Assembly: GCF_052045245.1 (NCBI RefSeq)
Contig: NZ_JBQEON010000003.1
Span: 248,001 to 312,000 of the forward strand
DNA: 64,000 bases
Direction: 5' to 3'
From: Burkholderia sp052045245
Lineage (GTDB): Bacteria; Pseudomonadota; Gammaproteobacteria; Burkholderiales; Burkholderiaceae
This document shows positions 7,971-15,885 of the stretch, one piece after another; the stretch's first letter is position 1; each line of letters begins with the position of its first letter. The notes beneath the pieces are model-generated. The model was not told the DNA's origin. It made no database searches and saw only the letters and a program-made list of their open reading frames with translations. A program made the translations under genes and the position numbers.

Positions 7971-8999
7971 GTGTGGCACTTTCCCATTGCGATTCCTTCG
8001 TCGCTCGGCCCGTGGGCCGTGTTCGCGAGCGTGCTGATCACGCAGCTCGGCGTGCCGGTGCCGGCCGTCCCGATGCTGATTCTCGGCGGTACGATGGCGG
8101 CGATGGGGCAGGCGTCGTGGGCGAGCATGTTCGCGGCGGCGATCGGCGCGACGATGCTCGCCGATTCGCTGTGGTTCTTCATGGGCCGCACGCGCGGCCG
8201 GCGCCTGCTGAACGGGCTTGTGCGTTTCTCGCTGTCGCTCGACACGACGCTGCGCTTCGCGCGTAACGTGTTCGAAAGATTCGGCGCGCCGCTGCTCGTG
8301 CTCTCCAAGTTCCTGCCGGGCCTCGGCCTCGTGTCGGCACCGCTGCTCGGCACGACCGCGATCGGCGTCGGCGTGTTCCTGTTCTGGGATCTGGCCGGCG
8401 CGTCGTTGTGGGCCGCAGTCTGGCTCATCGGCGGCGCGGCCGTGCACGACCAGATCGTCCAGTTCGTGCTGTGGGTGCGCGCGAGCGGTGGCACGATCCT
8501 CGACGCATTCCTCGCGATCTTCATCACGTTCGTGCTGTACCGCTGGGTGCGTCGCGTGCAGTTCCGCCGCTATCTGGCGCAGGTGCGCATTTCTCCGCCG
8601 CAACTCGTCGAAATGATGACGTCGAACGAGCCGCCGCTGATCTTCGACGCACGCCCGCGCGCGATTCGCGAACGCGAGCCGTTCCGGATTGCCGGTGCGG
8701 TGCCGGTCGATCTCGATTCGCCGGACCTGCTCGATCCGGAGTTGCTGAAGCGGCCGATCGTCGTGTATTGCGTGTGTCCGAATGAAGCGACCGCGAAGCG
8801 CCTGATCGCGAAGATGCAGCGCAAGAAGATGCTCCACAACATCAAGGCGCTGAAAGGCGGCCTCGATGCGTGGGAGAAGCATGGTTATCCGGTCGAGCCG
8901 CTGCCGGCGGATCTCGATGCGTCGCGGTATTTCGTGCGGCCGGATCACGGCACCGCGCTCGAAGGCGAATATACGGTGCGGGCGACGTTGTCGAAGTAA
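7971..8999 (+). CDS. DedA-family membrane protein fused to a rhodanese domain
   Basis: A protein of about 342 residues. The first ~200 are a DedA/SNARE-associated domain with several membrane segments and the FxxRFxPG-like signature in LLVLSKFLPGLGLVSAPLLG. Residues ~215-315 form a rhodanese-like domain (PPLIFDARPRA, IVVYCVCPNEATAKRL, KALKGGLDAW) with Cys in the active-site loop. DedA proteins affect lipid carriers, proton motive force and cationic peptide resistance; the rhodanese may sense or transfer sulfur at the membrane. The GTG at 7971 has AGGAG seven bases before it; the in-frame ATG at 7950 has no ribosome-binding site. Confidence 0.9.
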   Translation: MWHFPIAIPSSLGPWAVFASVLITQLGVPVPAVPMLILGGTMAAMGQASWASMFAAAIGATMLADSLWFFMGRTRGRRLLNGLVRFSLSLDTTLRFARNVFERFGAPLLVLSKFLPGLGLVSAPLLGTTAIGVGVFLFWDLAGASLWAAVWLIGGAAVHDQIVQFVLWVRASGGTILDAFLAIFITFVLYRWVRRVQFRRYLAQVRISPPQLVEMMTSNEPPLIFDARPRAIREREPFRIAGAVPVDLDSPDLLDPELLKRPIVVYCVCPNEATAKRLIAKMQRKKMLHNIKALKGGLDAWEKHGYPVEPLPADLDASRYFVRPDHGTALEGEYTVRATLSK

Positions 9000-9463
9000 A
9001 TCGTGCGCGGGCTTCCGCGCACGTCCCGCACGCATTTCCGTTCAGCCCAATTTCACGGCTGGTATTCACGGTCGCCAGTTCCCGCAAAAACCATCTGGCG
9101 AAAAACATCTGATTATTCTTATAATCCCGCCTGCATATTGCGTGCGCTTGATTGCGCACCTTCGACGCGCGTTCGTTCGCGCCGAAAGCGATTGATCCCG
9201 TTGCCGCCCGTCACGCGCACAGCCGCGTTACACGGGCCGCACGGGCGTATTCCGTGAAAGGCCCGATCCGTTTTCCGGATTGTTCCGGAAAATGTCGATA
9301 ATCATTGGCGATTCCAATCGCAGTGACGCAGTATCCGCAACGTTTTTCATTAGGGAAACGGCGGCGGGGATTTTTCGTTTTCGGGTTGCCGGTATCGGCA
9401 TGAACGGTCGCGCATTGACATCGACAATGACGGCGGCCCGTTCGCGGCTGTCAGGAGACGAAC
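9000..9463. other. Intergenic region before the permease, with a hairpin
   Basis: Holds a 9-bp stem hairpin (9002-9023: CGTGCGCGG, 4-base loop, CCGCGCACG) just after the DedA stop, without a T run. An AT-richer patch at 9105-9130 and 9290-9350 may contain the permease promoter. No gene was recognised. Confidence 0.5.
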
Positions 9464-10846
9464 TTGAAACAACCAGAAGACCAGTTGCACCGCGGGCTGG
9501 AAGAGCGGCACATCAACCTGATGGCGCTCGGCGCCACCATCGGCGTCGGCCTGTTCCTCGGCTCGGCCACCGCGATCCGTACGGCCGGCCCAGCCATCCT
9601 GCTGACCTACCTGCTCGGCGGCCTCGCGATTTTCCTGATCATGCGCGCGCTCGGCGAAATGGCGATCACGAATCCGGTCGCGGGCGCGTTCAGCCGCTAT
9701 GCGCGCGACTACCTCGGCCCGCTCGCGGGCTACCTGACCGGCTGGACCTACTGGTTCGTGTGGATCGTCACCTGCATGGCGGAAATCACCGCCGTCGGCG
9801 TCTACATGCACATGTGGTTCCACGGCGTGCCGAACTGGATCTGGGCGCTCGCCGCGCTCACCGCGATGGGCGCGGTGAACTTCATCGCGGTCAAGCTGTA
9901 CGGCGAATTCGAGTTCTGGTTCGCGCTGATCAAGATCGTCACGATCGTGCTGATGATCATCGGCGGCGGCCTCATGATCGCGTTCGGCATCGGCAACGGC
10001 GGGGTCGCGACGGGCCTCTCGAACCTGTGGGCCCACGGCGGTTTCATGCCGAACGGCATCCACGGCGTGATCGGCGCGCTGCCGATCGTGATGTTCGCGT
10101 ATCTCGGCGTCGAGATGCTCGGCCTCACGGCCGGCGAGGCGCGCAATCCGGAAAAGTCGCTGACCAAGGCGGTGAACTCGGTGTTCTGGCGCGTGCTGAT
10201 CTTCTACATCGGCGCGCTGTTCGTGATCATGTCGCTCTATCCGTGGGACCAGATCGGCACGCAGGGCAGCCCGTTCGTGATGACGTTCTCGCGGCTCGGG
10301 ATCCCGGCCGCCGCCGGCATCATCAACTTCGTCGTGCTGACCGCGGCGCTGTCGTCGTGCAACAGCGGCCTGTTCAGCACCGCGCGGATGCTCTACAACC
10401 TCGCGCAGCAGGGCCAGGCGCCGGCCCGGCTGGGCCGCGTGAACCGCAACGGCGTGCCGGTGTACGGCGTGGCCCTGTCGGTCGCGCTGCTGCTGATCGG
10501 CGTGCTGCTCAACTACCTCGCGCCGCAGCACGTGTTCACGTGGCTGACGTCGGTGTCCACGTTCGGCGCGATCTGGACGTGGTGCGTGATCCTGATCGCG
10601 CAGATGCGCTTTCGCCGCACGCTGTCGGCCGACCGGATCGCGCGCCTGCCGATCCGCGTGCCGTTCTATCCGCTCGGCTCGTTCGTCGCGCTCGGCTTTC
10701 TCGCGCTGGTCGTCGTGCTGATGGCGTTCACGCCGGATACGCGCGTCGCGCTCGTGATCGGCCCGCTGTGGATCGTGCTGCTCGGCATCGCGTACGCGGT
10801 GTTCTATGCGAACCGCGCGGGCGCGCCCGCGTCGACGAAGTCCTGA
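9464..10846 (+). CDS. ProY-like amino acid permease (APC superfamily)
   Basis: A permease of 460 residues with 12 predicted membrane helices. It aligns by eye along its length with E. coli ProY: RGLEERHINLMALGATIGVG at the N-terminus, LGPLAGYLTGWTYWF, LTAGEARNPEKSL, and LYPWDQIGTQGSPFV. It should import a neutral or cationic amino acid by proton symport; proline is possible but not proven. The start is TTG with AGGAG at 9453-9457. The gene is single, between DedA-rhodanese and the tandem Usp. Confidence 0.92.
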   Translation: MKQPEDQLHRGLEERHINLMALGATIGVGLFLGSATAIRTAGPAILLTYLLGGLAIFLIMRALGEMAITNPVAGAFSRYARDYLGPLAGYLTGWTYWFVWIVTCMAEITAVGVYMHMWFHGVPNWIWALAALTAMGAVNFIAVKLYGEFEFWFALIKIVTIVLMIIGGGLMIAFGIGNGGVATGLSNLWAHGGFMPNGIHGVIGALPIVMFAYLGVEMLGLTAGEARNPEKSLTKAVNSVFWRVLIFYIGALFVIMSLYPWDQIGTQGSPFVMTFSRLGIPAAAGIINFVVLTAALSSCNSGLFSTARMLYNLAQQGQAPARLGRVNRNGVPVYGVALSVALLLIGVLLNYLAPQHVFTWLTSVSTFGAIWTWCVILIAQMRFRRTLSADRIARLPIRVPFYPLGSFVALGFLALVVVLMAFTPDTRVALVIGPLWIVLLGIAYAVFYANRAGAPASTKS

Positions 10847-10922
10847 CCGGACCGGCCGCCACGCGACACGCCGCGCGCCGCCCAGGCGCGCGCGGTGCAG
10901 CGGGGCACGGCCCGCACGGGTA

Positions 10923-10936
10923 TTGATCGCGATCAT
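10923..10936 (+). promoter_or_regulatory. FNR/ANR-like box before the tandem Usp gene
   Basis: TTGATCGCGATCAT matches TTGAT-N4-ATCAA at 9 of 10 positions. TATGCT at 10958-10963 is a good -10 with 21 bases between, the class II activator arrangement. Predicted transcript start is near 10971. Confidence 0.65.
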
Positions 10937-11102
10937 GCACGCGCGGGCCGGACGTCATATGCTGTTTGAATCGCTTGTCCGCGCTTCGCGTGGCCGCCCG
11001 CCGATCGCTGCGGCCGCGCCGGCCGTCCGCCCGCCGCGTGCCGCTGCCGCGCGAAGCTCCGGTCGTCGTTCGCGACGACGCGTCCGCAAGGAGGCCTTCG
11101 CC

Positions 11103-12047
11103 ATGCCATCCACTTCGACCCTCCCGTCCATTCCACCGCTCGCACGCATCGCGCTGGCCGTCGACTCGACGCCGGAATCGCTGTCCGCCGCACACTACGC
11201 GCGCACGCTGCTGCGCCCCGGCATGCAGGTGCGCATCGTCTGCGCAATCGACAACCCGCGTCTCGTGCTGCCCGACATCCCGCGCATCGACGCGCTGCTG
11301 ACGTCGGCGCGCGAAGACATGACGCGCGAAGCGCAGGCGACGCTCGAGCGCGCCGCCGCGCTGTTCGCCGGCAGCGGTGCGGCGGTGGAGCAGGTGATCG
11401 TCGATACGGCGGTCACGGGCGGGACGGTGGCCAACGCGCTCGCGAACGAAACGTCGACCTGGCGTGCGGACGTGCTGGTGGTCGGCGCCAATCCGCACCA
11501 CGGCCTGTTGCGGCTCGTCGAAGGCGCGATGTCCGACACGCTGGCCACACGCGCACGCTGCGCGCTGCTGATCGTGCCGGCCGGCTATGCGCGTCCGTCG
11601 GAAGGGCCGCTACAGCGCCTGATGTTCGCGGTCGACGGCAGCGAGCCGTCGCTGCACGCGGTGTGCGTCGGGCTCGGCTACGCGGCGCCGACGACGCTGC
11701 TGTATGCGGCCTATGTCGTCGATCGCGCGGTTCGTCTGACGGATATCGTGCCGGTGCGCGCGCTCGAGGATGCGTATCGCGCGGAGGGCGAGGACGCGCT
11801 GGCGCGGATCGGCCCGTTGTTCCATGCGACCGGGAACCCGACCAAGCGCGGCATTGTCGAAACCCGCCCGACCAGCGACGACGTCGCCCATGCGCTGATG
11901 CGCGACGCCGTGCACTGGCATGCGGAACTGCTGGTGGTCGGCACGCATGGCCGGCGCGGTATCGCCGCCTGGCTGATCGGCAGCGTCGCGCGCCGGGTCG
12001 CGCATCTCGCGCAAGTGCCGGTGCTGCTCGTGCGCGGCACGGCGTGA
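11103..12047 (+). CDS. Tandem-domain universal stress protein
   Basis: A protein of 314 residues with two Usp domains. The first (~12-155) begins ARIALAVDSTPESL and ends ADVLVVGANPHHGLLRLVEG. The second (~165-312) begins QRLMFAVDGSEPS and ends AELLVVGTHGRRGIAAWLIG, with the intact ATP loop. The first domain's loop is altered (GANPHHG), so ATP binding may be confined to the C-terminal half. The strong FNR/ANR-like box and -10 upstream suggest induction at low oxygen. Such tandem Usps support survival in anaerobiosis or stationary phase in relatives. Confidence 0.93.
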   Translation: MPSTSTLPSIPPLARIALAVDSTPESLSAAHYARTLLRPGMQVRIVCAIDNPRLVLPDIPRIDALLTSAREDMTREAQATLERAAALFAGSGAAVEQVIVDTAVTGGTVANALANETSTWRADVLVVGANPHHGLLRLVEGAMSDTLATRARCALLIVPAGYARPSEGPLQRLMFAVDGSEPSLHAVCVGLGYAAPTTLLYAAYVVDRAVRLTDIVPVRALEDAYRAEGEDALARIGPLFHATGNPTKRGIVETRPTSDDVAHALMRDAVHWHAELLVVGTHGRRGIAAWLIGSVARRVAHLAQVPVLLVRGTA

Positions 12048-12082
12048 AGGTCCGGATGCAGCCGGCGCGAAGCGGGCTTTCG

Positions 12083-12096
12083 TTGACCTGCATCAG
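12083..12096 (+). promoter_or_regulatory. FNR/ANR-like box without a following gene
   Basis: TTGACCTGCATCAG matches the FNR/ANR consensus at 8 of 10 positions. GACAGT at 12119-12124 sits 22 bases on, as weak as the -10 of the 6432 gene and at similar spacing. No protein gene follows on this strand for 1.4 kb. Confidence 0.4.
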
Positions 12097-12250
12097 AAAC
12101 GCCGCTTGCGTTGCGTGAGACAGTGGCGCACACGTCTGCGCGTGCGCGGACCGGCGCGCGTCCGACACCGTTTCGATTCCACCGTGTTCCGGAGCCGGGC
12201 CACGCATCGCGTGGCGCGGGAGCCGGTCGAGAACTCTCTGGCACGAGGGT

Positions 12251-12310
12251 AGGCAGCCGGCGGCTGCCTTGGACGACGGACGGGGTGCATCTCACCCCGT
12301 CCGCTTTCCT
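12251..12310 (+). terminator. Tandem hairpins, possible terminator of the Usp transcript or an sRNA
   Basis: AGGCAGCC-GGC-GGCTGCCT (8-bp stem) is followed 8 bases later by CGGACGGGGTG and CACCCCGTCCG (11-bp perfect stem, 5-base loop, 12277-12303), then CTTTCCT. The T run is weak, but the second stem is very stable. Confidence 0.5.
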
Positions 12311-12531
12311 GGCCCCGTGCGTACGACTTTCCTCGCAGGTATTTTTTCGTCGATGTCGCCGTGCGGAACGGCGCGTAGCGGCACGCGATCGCGCGAATGC
12401 GGATCGGTGTGGAGGGCGGCATGCGATGTGCTGTCGCGCGACCGTCGCGCGCAGCGCAGCGCCGCCGGGGGGATGCTGCGGCCGGTGCAGCCATCACGCG
12501 GCCTCGTGCCGCGTCGGCTGCGTTCAGGCTG

Positions 12532-12930
12532 TCATGCGGCGCGCAACGCCCGCTGATCGTGCCGGCGGCGCGCACACCGGTATACGCGTGCATCCCGACG
12601 CATGGCATGCAGGCATCCTCGCCCGTCCGGTGTGCGATCGCGCAACCGCGGCCAGCCAGGTCGCGTCTTGCGACGCGGCGCCGACACGGCCGGTGCGTCG
12701 GCACGTGCGCGGACGGCCGCGGCGAACCGCTGCAGCGCGAGCACCGATCCCGCGACGCTCTGATATTTTTCTCGGCCGATCTGTCCGTCGAGCGTGACGA
12801 GCAAGCCCGACTCACGCGCGAGCGCGAGCAACGCGTCGAGTTCCTCGGACGGGCGAATGGCGGTCGGCACCGCGGGAGCGGACGGCGTGCGCCGCTGTCC
12901 GTCCCGGGCCGGGAAGTTGCGATGGGCCAT
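12532..12930 (-). CDS. Hypothetical protein, C-terminal half doubtful
   Basis: A frame of 132 codons. AGGAGA seven bases before ATG 12930 is an excellent ribosome-binding site. The first ~75 residues look like real protein: a disordered lead-in, then SEELDALLALARESGLLVTL and REKYQSVAGSVLALQRFAAA, likely two helices. After residue ~80 the composition turns to the Arg/Ala-rich pattern of non-coding frames. Either the gene has a frameshift and should end earlier in another frame, or it has a disordered tail. No family recognised. Confidence 0.45.
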   Translation of the reverse strand: MAHRNFPARDGQRRTPSAPAVPTAIRPSEELDALLALARESGLLVTLDGQIGREKYQSVAGSVLALQRFAAAVRARADAPAVSAPRRKTRPGWPRLRDRTPDGRGCLHAMRRDARVYRCARRRHDQRALRAA

Positions 12931-13526
12931 GGTTGGTCTCCTGCGCCGGACCCCGCTTGCCGGCTCGACGGCTGGCTGAGCGATGACCGGGTATGAACGG
13001 TTGGTTCATGACATCAGTATCTGCCGGGAACGGGGCGTTGCCAATCGGCACGCGCCGAAGTCGCTGTCAGGCATTGCGCGCCGGGTATCGGAATCCGCTG
13101 ACACGCCGGACCGGCGATCGGCTGCAGTGGCGCGAGCGCGCGGGGCCGGCGCACTACGCCGGGCGCCCCGATCCGGTGCATTCGAACTGACGAATGAATC
13201 GCCGCGCGTGCCGCTTGACGCCGGATTTCGACCGGTCTAAGTTTTCCCCCTGCACCCGCGATCGCGCGACGGTTCATCGTCCGCGCGATCGCGGGTGCCG
13301 CGCCTCGGGGTGGCGTGGCAAGATTTCCAGTCGTTCGCGGGCCAGGTGCGCCGCGGATTCCGTGCGCGGGCCGGTCCGTCGACAGACCGGCGCGGGCGGC
13401 ATGCAACGTGCCGTTGATCGTGCGCAAACACGCTTCGGCGCATCGTACGCCGGGCGGCCGTCCAGCCTCTAATCTTTCGGTAGCGTCCGTTTTTCCTTTC
13501 GTTCCTCGACCGTCAGGAGCCCGTCG
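12931..13526. other. Intergenic region with inverted repeats
   Basis: Holds the small inverted repeat ATGAAC-N5-GTTCAT (12993-13009), suited to a dimeric repressor upstream of the hypothetical gene, and the long perfect hairpin at 13252-13298. A partial FNR-like match (TTGAT-CGTG-CGCAA, 13414-13427) is weaker. No gene recognised. Confidence 0.5.
13252..13298. repeat. 17-bp perfect inverted repeat (long hairpin)
   Basis: Left arm 13252-13268 (GCACCCGCGATCGCGCG) and right arm 13282-13298 are exact reverse complements around a 13-base loop that itself pairs ACG with CGT. There is no T run on either side, so it is not a classical terminator. Confidence 0.85.
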
Positions 13527-13799
13527 ATGTCACAGGACCGTTTGCTTGATTCGTTGAAAGCCGCCGCCGAACAGCGCGAGATCGGCGACGACCAGTTACG
13601 CACGATGCTCGACGACGAAGTGCGAGCGTTGTCGTCCGATGCACGCGTGCACGACTACATCCACGTGTTCGCGATCCGCCATCTGCGCGAACGGATGCGC
13701 AGGCAGGACGAACGCGAACGCGAACACGAACGCGAACACGATACGCAGGCCGGTTCGTCGCACAAGGAGTCGGCTACGCATACCGGTCGCCGTTTGTAA
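13527..13799 (+). CDS. Small DUF3562-like protein
   Basis: A protein of 90 residues, all helical. The core EVRALSSDARVHDYIHVFAI followed by RHLRERM resembles DUF3562 proteins, a small Burkholderiales family of unknown function often found beside stress and respiratory genes. The last 30 residues are a charged tail with repeated Arg-Glu-His-Glu. AGGAG eight bases before the ATG supports the start. It lies in a neighbourhood of universal stress and PRC/CBS genes. Confidence 0.65.
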   Translation: MSQDRLLDSLKAAAEQREIGDDQLRTMLDDEVRALSSDARVHDYIHVFAIRHLRERMRRQDEREREHEREHDTQAGSSHKESATHTGRRL

Positions 13800-13954
13800 C
13801 GGCAGGTTGCCTGCGGCCGCTCCGGACCTCGGCCGGTTCCCGGTCGACGCCCGCGCATCCGGCATCGGCCACCGCGGCACGCGAGTGTGCTGACGACCCG
13901 CTTACGGCGGCCGGTTCGTTTCGTCATATGTTTCACTGAATTGTCACAACGCCC

Positions 13955-13981
13955 TCAAGTCAGGGCCGCGAATGCCGTTTA
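13955..13981 (+). promoter_or_regulatory. Candidate sigma-28 (FliA) promoter of the chemoreceptor
   Basis: TCAAGTCA, 11 bases, GCCGTTTA, against consensus TAAAGTTT-N11-GCCGATAA (5/8 and 6/8, exact spacing). It lies 51 bases before the MCP start, and chemoreceptors are classical FliA targets. Confidence 0.6.
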
Positions 13982-14032
13982 CCCGGTGAATTCGTCCACC
14001 GGGCGTTCGCGCTCCCTTACCGAGTCGTTGCC

Positions 14033-15832
14033 ATGTTTTCGTCCATCCGCACCCGCATTCTTGCCGCGTGCGTTGCCATCGTCGTATTCGCGCTGGTCGC
14101 CACCACGCTGATCAATTACTTCATCGCACGCTCATACAACGACGACGCGATCGATCGCAACCTGACCTCCGTCGCCGGCGGCCACGTCGTCGGCATCGGC
14201 GACTGGGTGGCGACCAAGAGCCGGATGATCGCGTCGCTGCAGGACGCCGCGCTGTCGCCCGATCCACTGCCCGTGTTCAAGCAGATGGCCGCTGCCGGCG
14301 GCTTCACGAACGTGTACGCGGGCTACGCGGACAAGATGTTCCATTTCTCCGACCCGACCGGCATTCCGCCCGACTACGACCCGACCGGCCGTCCGTGGTA
14401 CAAGCAGGCCGCGCAGGCGGGCAAGCCGGTCGTCACGCCGCCTTATGTCGATGCGGGCACCGGCAACCTGGTCGTCACGTTCGCGGTGCCGATCCTGCGC
14501 GATGGCGCGCTGAAAGGCGTCGTCGCGGCCGACGTCACGATGGACAGCGTGATCGCGAACGTGAAGACGATCCACCCGACGCCCGCGAGCTTCGGGATGC
14601 TGATCGACAGCAGCGGCCACGTCGTCGCGCATCCCGACGCGAAGCTCACGTTGAAGCCGGTCGCCGACGTGTCGCCCGACCTCGGCGGCATGAGCGCGGC
14701 AGCGCTGGCCGCGGCCAGCGCGCCGGTCCAGGTGCAGGTCGGCGGCGACGCGAAGCTGGTGCGCGCGCAGGCCGTGCCGGGTACCGACTGGTATGCGCTG
14801 GTCCTGCTCGACAAGGCGGAAGCGACGGCCGGGATGCGCTCGCTGCTGACCGCTTCGCTGATCACGCTGGTGGTGATCGTCGGCGTCGCGTCGCTGATCG
14901 TCGGCGCGATCACCACGACCGCGTTCCGCCGCCTGTCGCAGGTGCGTCAGGCGATGGCGTCGATCGGCTCGGGCACGGGCGACCTGACTCAGCGCCTGCC
15001 GGCCGACGGCCGCGACGAAGTGGCCGATATCGCGCGCTCGTTCAACAGTTTCGTCGACAAGCTGAACGACGTGATGCGGCAGATCCGCGACGCGAGCGAA
15101 TCGGTGCGCACGGCCGCGAACGAAATCGCAGCCGGCAACCAGGACCTGTCGTCGCGCACCGAATCGGCGGCGGCGAGCCTCGAGGAAACGGCCGCGTCGA
15201 TGGAGGAGATCACCGCGACGGTCGGCCAGTCGGCCGCGGCTGCCGGCCAGGCCGACGAGCGCGCGGCCGCCGCGTCGCGGATCGCGTCGCACGGTGGCGT
15301 GGTCGTGTCGGATGTGGTGTCGACGATGGGGAAGATCGAGGAAGCGTCGGGCCGGATCGGCGACATCATCGGCGTGATCGACGGCATCGCGTTCCAGACC
15401 AACATCCTCGCGCTGAACGCGGCCGTGGAAGCGGCGCGCGCGGGCGAGCAGGGCCGGGGTTTCGCGGTCGTCGCGCAGGAAGTGCGCAGTCTCGCGCAAC
15501 GCAGCGCGCAGGCCGCGCGCGAGGTGAAGGTGCTGGTGGAATCGACGGTGGCGAGCGTGTCGGCCGGGTCGGGGCAGGTGCGCCAGGCCGGCGACACGAT
15601 GCGCGAGATCGTGTCGAACGTTGCCAACGTGACGACGATCATCTCCGAGATCACGCACGCGGCGAACGAGCAGACGCGCGGCATTCAGGAAGTGAACCGC
15701 GCGGTCACGCAGCTCGACGAAATGGTGCAGCAGAACGCGGCGCTGGTCGAGCAGTCGACCGCGGCCGCGACCGCGCTGCAGACGCAGGCGAACGCGCTCG
15801 CGACGACGGTCGGGCAGTTCAAGGTCGCATGA
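14033..15832 (+). CDS. Methyl-accepting chemotaxis protein with dCache domain
   Basis: A chemoreceptor of 599 residues. Transmembrane helix ~9-30, periplasmic double-Cache domain ~35-270 (YDPTGRPWYKQAAQAGKP and FAVPILRDGALKGVVAADVT are Cache hallmarks), second helix ~280-302, HAMP ~303-357, then the signalling domain with its hairpin tip GIAFQTNILALNAAVEAARA. The PWYKQA motif is typical of sensors for amino acids or small organic ligands, but the ligand is not deducible. It signals to CheA/CheW at the pole. The candidate sigma-28 promoter lies upstream. Confidence 0.95.
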   Translation: MFSSIRTRILAACVAIVVFALVATTLINYFIARSYNDDAIDRNLTSVAGGHVVGIGDWVATKSRMIASLQDAALSPDPLPVFKQMAAAGGFTNVYAGYADKMFHFSDPTGIPPDYDPTGRPWYKQAAQAGKPVVTPPYVDAGTGNLVVTFAVPILRDGALKGVVAADVTMDSVIANVKTIHPTPASFGMLIDSSGHVVAHPDAKLTLKPVADVSPDLGGMSAAALAAASAPVQVQVGGDAKLVRAQAVPGTDWYALVLLDKAEATAGMRSLLTASLITLVVIVGVASLIVGAITTTAFRRLSQVRQAMASIGSGTGDLTQRLPADGRDEVADIARSFNSFVDKLNDVMRQIRDASESVRTAANEIAAGNQDLSSRTESAAASLEETAASMEEITATVGQSAAAAGQADERAAAASRIASHGGVVVSDVVSTMGKIEEASGRIGDIIGVIDGIAFQTNILALNAAVEAARAGEQGRGFAVVAQEVRSLAQRSAQAAREVKVLVESTVASVSAGSGQVRQAGDTMREIVSNVANVTTIISEITHAANEQTRGIQEVNRAVTQLDEMVQQNAALVEQSTAAATALQTQANALATTVGQFKVA

Positions 15833-15885
15833 CCTTGAGCGGCTGACGCCGGCCGCGCCGCTGCGTGCCGCACGCGCGGCGGTGT

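Larger units (their letters stand above)
12048..12531. other. Non-coding stretch with FNR-like box and two hairpins
   Basis: No convincing protein in any frame. It holds an FNR/ANR-like box (12083-12096) and, about 155 bases later, two consecutive strong hairpins (12251-12268 and 12277-12303). The layout would suit a small RNA of about 170-180 bases. Confidence 0.45.

Noticed and set aside
12241..12262. TGGCACG-type sigma-54 promoter
   Set aside because: The GG and GC elements are 11 bases apart, not 10, and the -12 part is wrong.
13414..13427. Fourth FNR-like box (TTGAT-CGTG-CGCAA)
   Set aside because: The second half-site is poor and no -10 lies at the right distance before the DUF3562-like gene.
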